64,000 nucleotides of DNA, taken from contig JABSRP010000020.1 in assembly GCA_013215145.1 (NCBI GenBank), positions 1 through 64,000 on the forward strand, written 5' to 3'. The position numbers and the translations under genes are program-made. The notes under the pieces are model-generated. The model was not told where the DNA came from. It saw only the letters and a program-made list of their open reading frames with translations, and searched no databases. Of the stretch, positions 25,532 through 35,737 are shown one piece after another. Origin of the DNA: Pseudobacteriovorax sp. Its GTDB lineage: Bacteria; Bdellovibrionota_B; Oligoflexia; Oligoflexales; Oligoflexaceae. Every line of letters begins with the position of its first letter. The first letter of the stretch is position 1.

Positions 25532-26839
25532 ATGACAAATTGGAAGATTATCCTAGTAGTTTTGCTAACAACATTTGGCCTGCATTGGCAACGATCCCAA
25601 GGTCAAGCCGCTAATCGCTGGCTTGTTGTCGATATTGGACTTATAGGAGCCGGATCAGAGGATATTTTGTCGTCAGCGATGAAGAAGGTCGAGCGTGAGT
25701 CAATGACCGGTATGGTGATTCAGTTAGACACTCCAGGAGGAACTCTAGTCGCAACGCGTGCCATGGTTAAAAAAATTCTGTCGGCACCATTTCCAGTGGC
25801 TGTTTGGGTGGGGCCAGATGGTGCTCGGGCTGCTAGTGCCGGTGCGTTCATAACTCTTAGCGGCCATGTGGCTGGGATGGCCCCAGGAACCAACATAGGT
25901 GCTGCAAAACCAATCCAGTCGAGTGGTCAAAATATTGAGCAATCTGACGCTAAAGAGAAGATTGAAAATGACACACTTGCATTTATGGAGTCTATCGCCG
26001 ATGCCCGTAATCGCAACAAAGATATGGCCTTGTCCTTTGTGGAAAATTCGATTTCCATTACGGCCGAAGAAGCTCTAGAAAATAAAGTTATCGATCTTAT
26101 CGTCCCAAGTGTGGCTGAGCTATTGAAGCAAATGGACGGCAAAGAGATAGCGCTGTCGGAGGATATGGGAGAGACTACTATCTTAGATACTCAGTCCTTC
26201 GTTATCGTGAATTATGAAAAGGGCTTTCGCGAGCAAATACTCGAAATCGTATCTAATCCAAATATTTTTTACCTACTTTTTGTCGCTGGAATTATTGGGA
26301 TAGGATTTGAAATGACAAATCCGGGTGTGTTCGTGCCCGGTGTGATTGGGGCCATCTGTATTATCCTCGCGTTAATTGCGTCCTCAACTCTACCCGTAAA
26401 TTTCGGGTCTATGCTTCTTATCGGAGTCAGTATCGCATTTATGGTGGCAGAGATATTTATCCCTTCGTTTGGGATTTTAGGAATAGGTGGCTTCATCGCT
26501 TTTGTTGTCGGTTCATTGTTTCTTATCGATGGATCTAACGAACTGGGGCTTAGTATTTCGCCTCTGAGTATCATTCCCGGGGCCATCGCTGTCGGTGGCT
26601 TTGGTGGGTTTGTTGGGTACCTTGTTCTTAAGAGTGAACGACGACCTTCTGACAGTGGTGTCGGTGCCATGATTGGTGAGGAGGCTGAAGTCATCAAAGA
26701 CTTTGTTGAAGGAAAAGGGAAGATTCGGGTCAATGGTGAAATTTGGGATGCCGTATCCGAATCAGGGGACTTGTCTACCGATGACAAAGTGGAGATTATT
26801 GCTGTCGAAGGTTTAATATTATCTGTTCGTACACGCTAA
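25532..26839 (+). CDS. NfeD-family membrane serine protease (ClpP-fold)
   Basis: A 435-residue long-form NfeD protein. It has a signal peptide (1-24), a ClpP-like extracytoplasmic protease domain (about 28-215) with QLDTPGGTL and the nucleophile region ARAASAGAFI, and a Lys in DAKEKIEND as the likely dyad partner. Four or five membrane helices follow (about 245-370) and a C-terminal OB-fold NfeD domain (GEEAEVIKDFVEGKGKIRVNGE). It is followed 16 bp later by a slipin gene, the widespread NfeD/stomatin pairing in which the protease cleaves or partners the membrane-domain scaffold. Confidence 0.9.
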   Translation: MTNWKIILVVLLTTFGLHWQRSQGQAANRWLVVDIGLIGAGSEDILSSAMKKVERESMTGMVIQLDTPGGTLVATRAMVKKILSAPFPVAVWVGPDGARAASAGAFITLSGHVAGMAPGTNIGAAKPIQSSGQNIEQSDAKEKIENDTLAFMESIADARNRNKDMALSFVENSISITAEEALENKVIDLIVPSVAELLKQMDGKEIALSEDMGETTILDTQSFVIVNYEKGFREQILEIVSNPNIFYLLFVAGIIGIGFEMTNPGVFVPGVIGAICIILALIASSTLPVNFGSMLLIGVSIAFMVAEIFIPSFGILGIGGFIAFVVGSLFLIDGSNELGLSISPLSIIPGAIAVGGFGGFVGYLVLKSERRPSDSGVGAMIGEEAEVIKDFVEGKGKIRVNGEIWDAVSESGDLSTDDKVEIIAVEGLILSVRTR

Positions 26840-26855
26840 GTGAGAGGGTTATATA

Positions 26856-27614
26856 ATGACGATTGGAATGATTGTAGTACTTTTGATTGCGTTTTCCATA
26901 CTGTTCTCAGCAGTAAGGGTGATACCAGAATATGAGCGAGCTATAGTGTTTCGGTTTGGCAGATCAGTTGGAGCTCCCAAAGGACCTGGAATCATTTTTT
27001 TAATTCCAGGGGTCGACAAAATTGAGGCCAGAGTCTCAATGAGAACGGTTACCATGGATATTGAGCCGCAAGATATTATCACTCAAGACAACATATCTCT
27101 TAAGGTGAATGCGGTTCTTTACTTTAAAGTTGTTGATACTATGAAAGCGGTTATCAACGTAGAAAACTATCTCTACGCTACGACCCAGTTAGCTCAGACC
27201 CATTTGCGTTCGGCCTTAGGTGAACACCCCCTCGACGACATCTTAATGCATCGGGAAAAAATAAATTTGAAACTCCAAGAGATTTTGGATCAGAACACAG
27301 ATACCTGGGGAATCAAGGTAGTCAGTGTCGAGATTAAGCATGTCGATCTTCCGCCAGATCAGCAAAGAGCCATGGCAAAACAAGCAGAAGCTGAGAGGGA
27401 AAGGCGAGCCAAAGTCATTGCTGCAGAAGGTGAATTACAGGCTGCACAAAAAATTAAAGAAGCAGCTGATAAGCTGGCTGAGAGTCCATCAGCCTTGCAG
27501 TTGCGTTACCTTCAGACGGTTGCTGAGTTATCTGGCAGCAATGCAAAAACAATTATTTTCCCCGTGCCTCTAAAAATGATGGAATTTTTGGAAAAGTTGG
27601 GCGACGAGGACTAA
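26856..27614 (+). CDS. Slipin/stomatin-like SPFH-domain membrane protein
   Basis: A 252-residue protein with an N-terminal membrane hairpin helix (residues 2-22), an SPFH/band-7 domain ([15 protein letters not shown] onward to about 190) and a coiled-coil region rich in Ala, Glu and Lys ([18 protein letters not shown], about 178-195). Its C-terminus [13 protein letters not shown] is conserved in prokaryotic stomatins of the p-stomatin type. It probably oligomerises in the inner membrane with the NfeD protein encoded 16 bp upstream. The RBS GAGAGGG is well placed before ATG. Confidence 0.92.
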   Translation: MTIGMIVVLLIAFSILFSAVRVIPEYERAIVFRFGRSVGAPKGPGIIFLIPGVDKIEARVSMRTVTMDIEPQDIITQDNISLKVNAVLYFKVVDTMKAVINVENYLYATTQLAQTHLRSALGEHPLDDILMHREKINLKLQEILDQNTDTWGIKVVSVEIKHVDLPPDQQRAMAKQAEAERERRAKVIAAEGELQAAQKIKEAADKLAESPSALQLRYLQTVAELSGSNAKTIIFPVPLKMMEFLEKLGDED

Positions 27615-27720
27615 TTTTCAGGCTCCTCCCAGGATCTCTTACTAGGAAATTCTAGCTGCGGGGTGATTGGATTTCTGCTATCAATTCCTGAATGTAGGAA
27701 AGCTATTGAGGAGTGATTAA

Positions 27721-28923
27721 TTGACTTATCAAGATGTAAGTAAGCGATCCCATGCCAATTTAGACTTTAAGGATACCGCTGTCGCATTCGAGCGGTATTC
27801 TGATAGTGAGCTACGGCGCTCTCTCCTTCTATTCAAAGTTATTGGCGTACCTCAATTAGCTAAATATGGACCTGGTTTGGCTAGTGCATCGTTAAAACTA
27901 GGCCTTCCCATCAGGGGCTTACTAAAGGAGAGTATCTTTGGTCAGTTCTGTGGCGGAGAGTCTATCGAGGAATGCCTACAAAAGATCGCGAAGTTATCCG
28001 AAGCAGGGGTCGGCACAATCCTAGATTATGCTACCGAAGCAGTGGGATCTGAAGCCGGATTCGATAAAGTGGCTGCAGAAGTAAAGTCGACGATTCATTT
28101 AGCAGCCAAAAACAAAGCTGTGCCCTTCGCCGTATTTAAACCAACTGGTATCGGCCGGGCAGCGCTATTAGAAAAATGTGACAGAGGGTTGGAATTAACG
28201 TCAGAAGAATCCTCTGAGTATAAGCGATTTGAAAATCGGGTGGCGAGCATTTGCCGACTAGCTTTCAAACTTAAGGTAAGGGTTTTGGTAGATGCCGAGG
28301 AATCCTGGATTCAAAAAACAGTCGATGATGTCACCACTAGGATGATGCGTAAGTATAATCAGTCTCAGGCTATTGTCTACAACACTATCCAACTCTATCG
28401 GAGAGATAAAGTTGAATTTCTGAAAGAGTCTCATAAGAGAGCTCAGGATGGGGGTTATCAATTAGGCTTGAAGCTGGTTCGTGGAGCTTATATCGAGAAG
28501 GAAACCGAATATGCCCATGATCATGGGACTGTATCTCCCCTACATTCTGACAAGCCTTCCGTTGACAAGGATTATGATGATGCTTCTCTTTACTGTCTTC
28601 ATCACTTAGAAGGTATTGCTGTTTGCTATGGAACTCATAATGAAGAATCTGTGAAAAAAATCTGTCAGACGATGTCTCAGCTTGGAATATCCTCCAGTGA
28701 TTCGAGGATTCATTTTGCTCAGCTATACGGAATGAGTGACAATCTCAGTTTTAATCTTGCCAGAGCCGACTATCAAGTTTGCAAATACCTTCCCTATGGG
28801 AAATTAGAAGAACTATTGCCTTACTTATCAAGAAGGGCTCAGGAAAATAGCTCAATCCAAGGGCAGTCAAGCCGCGAGTTGAAGCTTATCCAAGAAGAAC
28901 TAAGGCGCCGAACAAATGGCTGA
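27721..28923 (+). CDS. Proline dehydrogenase (stand-alone PRODH)
   Basis: A 400-residue FAD enzyme that oxidises proline to pyrroline-5-carboxylate and feeds electrons to quinone. Signature blocks include KPTGIGR, VLVDAEESWIQKTVDD, YNTIQLYRRD, LKLVRGAYIEKE and the C-terminal QVCKYLPYGKLEELLPYLSRRAQEN, where two arginines bind the proline carboxylate. There is no P5C dehydrogenase domain and no such gene adjoining, so this is a monofunctional form rather than PutA. The TTG start has GAGGAG 6 nt upstream. Confidence 0.93.
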   Translation: MTYQDVSKRSHANLDFKDTAVAFERYSDSELRRSLLLFKVIGVPQLAKYGPGLASASLKLGLPIRGLLKESIFGQFCGGESIEECLQKIAKLSEAGVGTILDYATEAVGSEAGFDKVAAEVKSTIHLAAKNKAVPFAVFKPTGIGRAALLEKCDRGLELTSEESSEYKRFENRVASICRLAFKLKVRVLVDAEESWIQKTVDDVTTRMMRKYNQSQAIVYNTIQLYRRDKVEFLKESHKRAQDGGYQLGLKLVRGAYIEKETEYAHDHGTVSPLHSDKPSVDKDYDDASLYCLHHLEGIAVCYGTHNEESVKKICQTMSQLGISSSDSRIHFAQLYGMSDNLSFNLARADYQVCKYLPYGKLEELLPYLSRRAQENSSIQGQSSRELKLIQEELRRRTNG

Positions 28924-29166
28924 AGGCTAGGTATTATTTTCCCTTATTGCCTTTTCCTACCGTTGCTAAACTCTACAATGCAGCACAGTGTACCATTTTA
29001 CCAATATCAGTATCTAATTTATTGCCAATTAATGGGCCCGTGCTCCTGTTTATCAGAATAATATTAGTGAATTATTCACAATGGTTATTTTTACTAAGAT
29101 TATTCGTTTTTTGCGACGAGCTTGTAACTAGTGTTTGCATGAACAAAAAGTTTAGAGGTAGGTCCG

Positions 29167-29871
29167 ATGTTCAAACATACGATAGGTAAACTTAGTGGAA
29201 TCTCCTTACTGGCTGTAATGGTAGCAGGTTCCGTGTTCAGCGGAAAAGGGTATGGTCTAGAGCTGAAACCCTCCGACATCCGTGGTGAAAAGAAAACGAG
29301 TCCAGTTACGATCCTTCAAAATCGATATTTTACCAAAGCCTTCCGCCCAGAAATTGGAGTAACTGCTGGCTCTTTTGTTAACGAGGCCTACACTGACACC
29401 TATATGTGGGGAGTTCATGCCTCGTTGTTTATCAATGAGTGGCTCGGATTTGAATTTCAAAACATTGCAACAAATGTATCCGATTCGGATGATCGAAAAG
29501 CGCTTAATCAATTGAAGTACAGAAGAATTGATTCGAGCGAAGTTGTCAGTCCCGATCCTGAGGTTAATCGCATACACGGTTCTCGCGACTTAACCGTAAT
29601 CCTCGCTCCCTTCTACGGGAAAATCAACTTTATCGATTCGTTAATTATCTACTCCGATCTATATGTCGCTTCGGGATTCTCTAAGGTTGATACCGACCAA
29701 GGAGAACTAAATTCATTTTCGTGGGCTGTTGGTCAACGTTTTTATTACGAGAAAAACATTTCATTCCGTTTTGAGGTTAAGGACCGCATTTACCAGGAAG
29801 ATAGAGTTGGTGAGAGCTACACTCGTCACGCCTATAGTGTTGACTTGGGTATGAGCTATTTTCTGTTTTAG
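29167..29871 (+). CDS. Outer-membrane beta-barrel domain protein, first gene of the TPR operon
   Basis: A 234-residue secreted protein. A signal peptide (1-31, LLAVMVAGSVFSGKGYG) is followed by alternating aromatic/polar strands and a C-terminal strand ending MSYFLF, whose final Phe is the usual BAM recognition feature. Segments such as FRPEIGVTAGSFVNEAYTDT and GVHASLFINEWLGFEFQ fit the small outer-membrane barrel family common in myxobacteria and their relatives. It precedes three TPR genes at 16, 21 and 9 bp spacing, so it is probably the outer-membrane part of one complex. The RBS AGAGGTAGG is strong. Confidence 0.8.
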   Translation: MFKHTIGKLSGISLLAVMVAGSVFSGKGYGLELKPSDIRGEKKTSPVTILQNRYFTKAFRPEIGVTAGSFVNEAYTDTYMWGVHASLFINEWLGFEFQNIATNVSDSDDRKALNQLKYRRIDSSEVVSPDPEVNRIHGSRDLTVILAPFYGKINFIDSLIIYSDLYVASGFSKVDTDQGELNSFSWAVGQRFYYEKNISFRFEVKDRIYQEDRVGESYTRHAYSVDLGMSYFLF

Positions 29872-29887
29872 AGAAAAGGAATAGGAT

Positions 29888-31447
29888 TTGATAAAAAAAT
29901 ATATTTTTATCCTAAGCTTGTTTTTATGTTGGGATCAAGGATTATACGCAAATGATCGTCGAGTTGCTAAAGAAAGGCTCGAATCTCTCATTAAAAACTA
30001 CAGGACTAAAAGATCAAGTGGAAAAAGAACTTGGCTTACTTTACGTCAGGTCGAAAAAAAGTATAGGAAATATCTATCAAACACGGGCAAAGTTAGGTTG
30101 TTAGCGTTTAAAGCTCAATTGCTTGATAATGCGGGCTATCCGATCCTCTCTTCGATTTACTCAACAGAAAGTATCATGCTGAGTAAAACACCGTTCGATC
30201 GAGAGTCAACTGTGGCTTGGCAGATTCTTAAAGAAACCAGCGATAAGCAACCCATCGATTTTTTAGTGAATAAATTAGCATTGAGAATCATCGACTCTGA
30301 AAGCATGCCGAAGCCATTCGGTAATGACTGGAACTACCATACTGCACTTGCTTTATCGAGCTCTGGGAAAAAGAAAAACGCGGAAGCTTATTTGTCAAAA
30401 CTTACTATGAAAGATAAATACTTTATCCCCGCCCAATATCATCTTGCGGTTGCTAAAGTTGAGGCAGGAAAGTATGACGAGGCTGAAGTTCTGTTTAAGT
30501 CGGTGCTAAATAAAGTGCCCCAATCGCTTTCTCGATTAGAGCGTGAGGAAAAAGACCTGATGGTGAACTATGCTCATCTAGCCCTTGCCAGACTTTACTA
30601 CGAACAAGGCAAATTTCTACCAGCGGCTATTCATTATCGAAAAATAGAAAAAGATAGTTTCCTCTATTACGATGCCTTATTTGAGCAATCATGGGCACTT
30701 TTTATGGGAGGTAGACCAAAGCACGCTCTAGGTTCCCTTTATGGAGTCCACTCCCCCTATTTCAAGGACCGCTATAATCCCGAAAGCAGAATTTTAGAGT
30801 CGATGATTTACTTCTGGATGTGTCGGTATGATGAAGCAAGAAACTCTCTAGCGGATTTTGCAGAAATGCACTCAGCCACTGTAGAGGGTCTTACGAGCTT
30901 TTTAGATCGCCAAAGACTCACCCCCGAAGCAAGCTATCAGTTATTCGAAAATTTAATTTCAGGTGTTAGTTCTGCAGCCATGGGTGTGTCCAGAAAGGTT
31001 CTAAAGACAGCAGCGGAAAGAGACGGCATGTTACTTATCCGATCACAGTATGCGGCTGTCCTAGAGGAATACGATTTGCTTAAGCGCAGAGGGGTTTTTG
31101 GTCTCAAAAAGTCGGATGAATTGCAAGAAACTAAGCTAGAGGAATTATCTGTCAACATTAGGAGACAGATTGGCGAACTCTTTCTGGGCGAGTTAAACTA
31201 CTTAAGTGAGCATTTTACCGATCTTTATACTCAGGCGCAGTTTTTGTATCTAGAACTACTTATGGGGCAAAAAGAACATCTGTTAGGAAGAGAATTGCAT
31301 GCCGACAATAAGGTTAGAGGCAACGATAATATTAAAAAATTTCGAAAGTGGAGTGAGAAAACACAAAGTTGGAAAGATAACAAACTAGAGTACTGGTGGG
31401 ACGAAATAGGCTACCAAATTATCGATATCGAATCACTCTGTAACTAA
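29888..31447 (+). CDS. Secreted TPR protein of the barrel/TPR operon (Glt-like)
   Basis: A 519-residue protein with a short signal peptide (YIFILSLFLCWDQGLYA) and TPR helices between about 155 and 330 (AQYHLAVAKVEAGKYDEAEVLF, AHLALARLYYEQGKFLPAAIHY, ALFEQSWALFMGGRPKHAL). The last 190 residues are helical, charged and non-repetitive. The TTG start follows AAAAGGAATAGG. Its place between an outer-membrane barrel and a 1030-residue TPR protein recalls the Glt envelope complex of Myxococcus gliding motility, whose core has TPR and barrel subunits. That link is by architecture only. Confidence 0.7.
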   Translation: MIKKYIFILSLFLCWDQGLYANDRRVAKERLESLIKNYRTKRSSGKRTWLTLRQVEKKYRKYLSNTGKVRLLAFKAQLLDNAGYPILSSIYSTESIMLSKTPFDRESTVAWQILKETSDKQPIDFLVNKLALRIIDSESMPKPFGNDWNYHTALALSSSGKKKNAEAYLSKLTMKDKYFIPAQYHLAVAKVEAGKYDEAEVLFKSVLNKVPQSLSRLEREEKDLMVNYAHLALARLYYEQGKFLPAAIHYRKIEKDSFLYYDALFEQSWALFMGGRPKHALGSLYGVHSPYFKDRYNPESRILESMIYFWMCRYDEARNSLADFAEMHSATVEGLTSFLDRQRLTPEASYQLFENLISGVSSAAMGVSRKVLKTAAERDGMLLIRSQYAAVLEEYDLLKRRGVFGLKKSDELQETKLEELSVNIRRQIGELFLGELNYLSEHFTDLYTQAQFLYLELLMGQKEHLLGRELHADNKVRGNDNIKKFRKWSEKTQSWKDNKLEYWWDEIGYQIIDIESLCN

Positions 31448-31468
31448 TTGTGAATTAGAGGGAATCAA

Positions 31469-34400
31469 ATGACAAAACATCTATTTAGTGTATTCATGTC
31501 TTTGCTATTGATCTTGCTCGATCAGCAAGCGATAGCCAAGAAAAAAAGTAAACAAAAAGTAGAGCAACCAAAGTCTGACCAAATGCAGTCTTTCTTAACT
31601 GACAATCAAGCAAAAAAATCCACTCGGGAAGCGATTGAGAAAGCCGACGACTTACGTCTGCAGACAATTCAATCCATAAACACGCTTCTTAATAGCAAAA
31701 TGAAGGAGGAGCGTAAGTTTGAACTGTATTTGAGGCTGGGTGAATTATACTCAGAGCGACACGACTACATTAGAGAGCTTGAAATCCGCGAATTCGAAAA
31801 GAAATATGATCAGTACGTTAAGAATAAAAAAGGGAAAAAGGAGCCCGTACTAACTCACAAAAAATCGAAAGCCCAACTACTGCTTAGCGCGCAGGCGTTT
31901 CGAAAAATAGTTACCGACTTTCCTAAGCATCCCAGATCAGACGCAGCTATGTTTGCTCTGGCAAAAACTTTACTGCAACTAGAGAATGAAAACGCGGTCT
32001 ACTACTTTGAAAAAGTAATCAAAGACTACAAAAGCTCACCTTTGCTGCCAGAGACTTATCTCGCACTTGGTGAGCATTACTTTTACAAGCATGATATGAA
32101 GAATGCCCTCAGGTATTACAAGCAGGCTATCCAGTTCAAAGACTCTAAGGTTTATACTTTTGCTGTCTACAAACTCGGCTGGGCTTACTTTAATGTTGCA
32201 TCATCAGAACCTGCGAAGGAAGAAAGCCACGTTAACAAGTCTATTACTGCTTTCAAATTAGTGGTGAAGCTCTCAGAGTCGCCTCAAATGAAAGGTAAGT
32301 CATTTAATCTAAAGCAAGAAGCCATCAACGATTTGATAGTTGTTTTTGCTGACTACAGACGAACGGAAGAGGCCCTTGCCTATTTCCAAAGCATAGGCGA
32401 AAACGACGCTTTTTATGATATGCTCGAAAGAATGGGAAATCAATATGTAGAGATTGGAGAAACCAAAAAAGCTGTCGCCATATTCAATCGGTTGGTTACC
32501 GAAGCACCGAAGAGATTACGAAACTTTGAAGTTTATGTGACCCTTGCCTCGATCTATCATGACAGTCAGGCGGAAAGTTCTTTGGTCAAAACCATGAAGA
32601 AAATGGATTCTCTCTTCGTCCAATCGAGCGTCTGGACCAAATCAAATTCCAAGGAAACAGAGACTTTGGAGAAAGCTAAAGACAAAACTAAACGACTGAT
32701 TCATCGCTACGGAACCCTCTATCATCAGCAAGGTATGAAAGGCAAAAAAGACAATCTACTCAATGCAGCATTAGACTTATATGGGCTCTACCTTAAGTCT
32801 TTTCCAAAAGAAAAAGACGCATACGAGTTAAGATACTATTTTGCAGAGATTCATTTTCATTTTAAGAATTTCGATCGTGCTGCTGACGAGTATGTTCGTG
32901 TTTCTAGGATGGAAGGTAAGTATCTCGAACCTTCAGCTCGTAGAGCTGTTGTTGCGATGAAGAAGATCGATGAAAAACAAAAATATAAAAAGCTGCCTCC
33001 CCTAGGGCAGGTCAATAAAAAGATTCCTCTGCCAAAAGTGAAGAAAAAATTTATTAAAATCATAGATAACTTCGTTGAACTATTGCCAAAGCACAAAGAT
33101 GGTCATGCCATGCGATATACAGCTGCCTATACTCTTTTTGAGTATGGACACTATCCAAAAGCTTTGGAAAGGTTTGGAGATATTGTCAATATAATTCCTA
33201 AATCTAAACAGGGTAAAGCCTCTGTCGAGATGATCATAGGATACTACTCTGAACGACGGAAATGGGACGAGTTGATTGCAGTATGCCGGAAATTCCTAGG
33301 CAATGAAAATATCGGTAAATCAAAGCTTAAGAATAAACTACTATCTACCCTCCGCGAATCTCTATTCGGTCAGGCTGTTCGATTAAGCAAGAATAAGAAA
33401 TACATGAAGTCCGCTAAGGCTTTTGTAGCTTATCAAGAAGAATTTCCAAAAGCTAAGAATGCTGATGATGCACTATACAACGCAACCTTCAATTACTACA
33501 AAGACGGTGCCGTGGAGGCGGCTATTAGCAAAGGTAAGATACTCCTTAAAAAATACCCTAAATCGTCTCATGCCAGTAAAACGATTCTCGATATCGCTCA
33601 AACTAATGAGGCTCTAGCTGAGTTTTATGAAGCGGCTACCTACTATGAGATGTTTCATAAACGATTTAGTAAAGATAAAAAATCTCGTTTAGCCTTGATA
33701 AATGCTGCCACCCTTTATCGAGGCCTTAAAAAGTACGATCAATCTATAGCGGCCCTTTCGACGTTTATTAGGAAATACCCTAAGAATTCCTTGGCTAAAG
33801 ATGCCATTAAGATGCGTGCCGAAGTCTATAAGCAAAATAAAAACTATAGAAAGGCGGTAAAAGCCTACGAGGACTATGCGTCGAAACAGAATCCGAAAAG
33901 TGCAGAATTCTATTTAGCAAAAGCGAAAGCGGCCGAAATTGAGGGACTTTATGGTAGTAAGAAAAAATCTGCACGAATGTTTGCTAGTCTTTACAAACAG
34001 CTTGTCAAAAAAGATTCCACTCCTGCATTTGATGCTAGACGGATAGTTGCTAGAGCTATGTTTCAGGAATTAGACAAGTACTATGTTGCGTTCAAGAATG
34101 TCAAAATAAAGAATGCAAAACGTATAGAGCGAGAGGTAAAGACCAAACAAGAAAAGCTCAAAAATCTCGTACAGAAATACCAGAATATTATTGATTTGGG
34201 TAGTGGCGAATACACCGTTGCATCGCTCTACCGAGTGGGTGAGTTGCATGAGAACTTTGCCGAGGAGCTCTTCAAAGCCCCGGCACCAAAAGGTGCTTCC
34301 CAACTAGAGATCAACCAGTATCGGTCTGCAATCGAAAAAGTAGCCTTTCCCTTGAGAGATGAATCTGAAAAGTACTTTACCTTAGCGCATACAAGATCCA

Positions 34401-34561
34401 AAGAGGTTCAGACTTTTACGAATTGGACGCGTCTTGCAAGGAATAAAATGACAGTCATTAGCAGCACGAAATACCCGGCGATAACTGAAAAGAATGTTGA
34501 TCCCGCATATTTATCCCATAGGCTGTTGTGGCAAGAATCCGTCGCAGAGTATGCGCAATAG
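31469..34561 (+). CDS. Very large periplasmic TPR protein (GltD/AgmU-like layout)
   Basis: A 1030-residue protein with a signal peptide (8-23) and a long array of TPR and TPR-like helices from about 70 to 960. Examples: AMFALAKTLLQLENENAVYYF, TYLALGEHYFYKHDMKNALRYY, YTAAYTLFEYGHYPKALERF and INAATLYRGLKKYDQSIAAL. It is rich in Lys and Tyr. Myxococcus GltD (AgmU) is also a signal-bearing protein of roughly this size made of TPRs and working across the periplasm, but I cannot prove homology without alignment. Genes around it are tightly packed (21 bp upstream, 9 bp downstream), so it belongs to a single transcription unit. Confidence 0.75.
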   Translation: MTKHLFSVFMSLLLILLDQQAIAKKKSKQKVEQPKSDQMQSFLTDNQAKKSTREAIEKADDLRLQTIQSINTLLNSKMKEERKFELYLRLGELYSERHDYIRELEIREFEKKYDQYVKNKKGKKEPVLTHKKSKAQLLLSAQAFRKIVTDFPKHPRSDAAMFALAKTLLQLENENAVYYFEKVIKDYKSSPLLPETYLALGEHYFYKHDMKNALRYYKQAIQFKDSKVYTFAVYKLGWAYFNVASSEPAKEESHVNKSITAFKLVVKLSESPQMKGKSFNLKQEAINDLIVVFADYRRTEEALAYFQSIGENDAFYDMLERMGNQYVEIGETKKAVAIFNRLVTEAPKRLRNFEVYVTLASIYHDSQAESSLVKTMKKMDSLFVQSSVWTKSNSKETETLEKAKDKTKRLIHRYGTLYHQQGMKGKKDNLLNAALDLYGLYLKSFPKEKDAYELRYYFAEIHFHFKNFDRAADEYVRVSRMEGKYLEPSARRAVVAMKKIDEKQKYKKLPPLGQVNKKIPLPKVKKKFIKIIDNFVELLPKHKDGHAMRYTAAYTLFEYGHYPKALERFGDIVNIIPKSKQGKASVEMIIGYYSERRKWDELIAVCRKFLGNENIGKSKLKNKLLSTLRESLFGQAVRLSKNKKYMKSAKAFVAYQEEFPKAKNADDALYNATFNYYKDGAVEAAISKGKILLKKYPKSSHASKTILDIAQTNEALAEFYEAATYYEMFHKRFSKDKKSRLALINAATLYRGLKKYDQSIAALSTFIRKYPKNSLAKDAIKMRAEVYKQNKNYRKAVKAYEDYASKQNPKSAEFYLAKAKAAEIEGLYGSKKKSARMFASLYKQLVKKDSTPAFDARRIVARAMFQELDKYYVAFKNVKIKNAKRIEREVKTKQEKLKNLVQKYQNIIDLGSGEYTVASLYRVGELHENFAEELFKAPAPKGASQLEINQYRSAIEKVAFPLRDESEKYFTLAHTRSKEVQTFTNWTRLARNKMTVISSTKYPAITEKNVDPAYLSHRLLWQESVAEYAQ

Positions 34562-34570
34562 GAGGAACCA

Positions 34571-35737
34571 ATGAAATTACATCTCTTAATCTTTTTAGCT
34601 CTGTTTTGGAGTGTGGGGTGTCAAACCACCTCTTACGTGACTAAAGTTGACAAACAACGCAAAAACATAGAGGTCCAATCTCAAGCAGATTCTGGAAGTG
34701 CTATCTTCGCTTTAAATAATGCCGGTGCGCTCAAGAAGATGAAAGAATCTTTGCTAAAAGATGTTGAAAAAAACCCGAAAAATATTAAAAGCTTGTTGAA
34801 TTTGTCTCAAATTTCATTGGCAGAAGGTAACTTAGAGGATGCCAACAAATACTGTCGCAAGGCCCTTAAGTACGATCTCGATAACAAGGATGCTCGTCTG
34901 ATTCTGGCTCAAGTGTATTTCCGACGCGGATACACGGACATGGCAGATATTCTACTCAATAGCTTGGGTAAAGCTGCGGATAAAGATCCTAAGGCGCTTA
35001 ACTTAAAAGCCTTAATAGAGCTTAACAAAGACAACCCTTCTTTGGCGATGAACTTATTCAAGACAGCTTTGCGATACAGTCTGGGAGACGTTGCGACGCG
35101 AATGAATCTAGGAGTATTGTTTGTCTATTACCGTCAGATCGATAAAGCCGCAGTCCAGTTTGAACGAGTCCTAAAAGTGATGCCTGATCATATCGATGCA
35201 AAGCTTCACCTTGCGGTGGTCAAGACAAGCAAAGGTCAGCTAGAGCAAGCTGAAAATTTATATCGAGATGTTCTCGATGCGGATTCAAAAAATGCAATTG
35301 CGACCTACAATCTAGCAGTGCTGGCAGAGAAACGTGATGAGTTCGATGACTCATTAGAATATGTTAAAAAGTACCTAAACTCGAATTACGCGAAGTCAAA
35401 GAGTAACAAAGAAGTATTCGCCATGATAGAAAGGCTAAAGGTGAAAAAAGATATGCGTGGGGATCGTGTGTCTGATTCTGAGATTCAAGAGTTAGCCGGA
35501 AAAATCAATGACATGGAATCTAATCCAATAAAAACTAGTGCCAATCGTAATACAATTGAAAATCCAGGTTTGGGTGATGGAGACTCCGAGGAGAGAATTG
35601 TCAATAGCAATAAACCCAAACGTGCTGTGTCTCAACCGAGTAAAGTCAACAGACCAGAACCTGTTAAACCGAAAAGAACGAGAAAAAAGCCATCACAAGA
35701 CTCAATAGAGTCCTTGGAAGAGGAGTTATTAAAATGA
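34571..35737 (+). CDS. TPR lipoprotein of the barrel/TPR operon
   Basis: A 388-residue protein with lipoprotein signal (FWSVGC, Cys17) and six TPR units from about 70 to 290 (LLNLSQISLAEGNLEDANKYC, LILAQVYFRRGYTDMADILL, LNLGVLFVYYRQIDKAAVQF, LHLAVVKTSKGQLEQAENLY, YNLAVLAEKRDEFDDSLEYV). The C-terminal 80 residues are low-complexity, charged and Pro/Lys-rich. The layout fits GltE/AglT-type lipoproteins, a suggestion rather than an assignment. RBS AGGAGG precedes ATG. Its last 4 bases overlap the next start (ATGA). Confidence 0.75.
   Translation: MKLHLLIFLALFWSVGCQTTSYVTKVDKQRKNIEVQSQADSGSAIFALNNAGALKKMKESLLKDVEKNPKNIKSLLNLSQISLAEGNLEDANKYCRKALKYDLDNKDARLILAQVYFRRGYTDMADILLNSLGKAADKDPKALNLKALIELNKDNPSLAMNLFKTALRYSLGDVATRMNLGVLFVYYRQIDKAAVQFERVLKVMPDHIDAKLHLAVVKTSKGQLEQAENLYRDVLDADSKNAIATYNLAVLAEKRDEFDDSLEYVKKYLNSNYAKSKSNKEVFAMIERLKVKKDMRGDRVSDSEIQELAGKINDMESNPIKTSANRNTIENPGLGDGDSEERIVNSNKPKRAVSQPSKVNRPEPVKPKRTRKKPSQDSIESLEEELLK

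Noticed and set aside
28947..29189. 80-codon ORF before the barrel gene
   Set aside because: No RBS, low-complexity hydrophobic product, and it overlaps the well-supported start at 29167.
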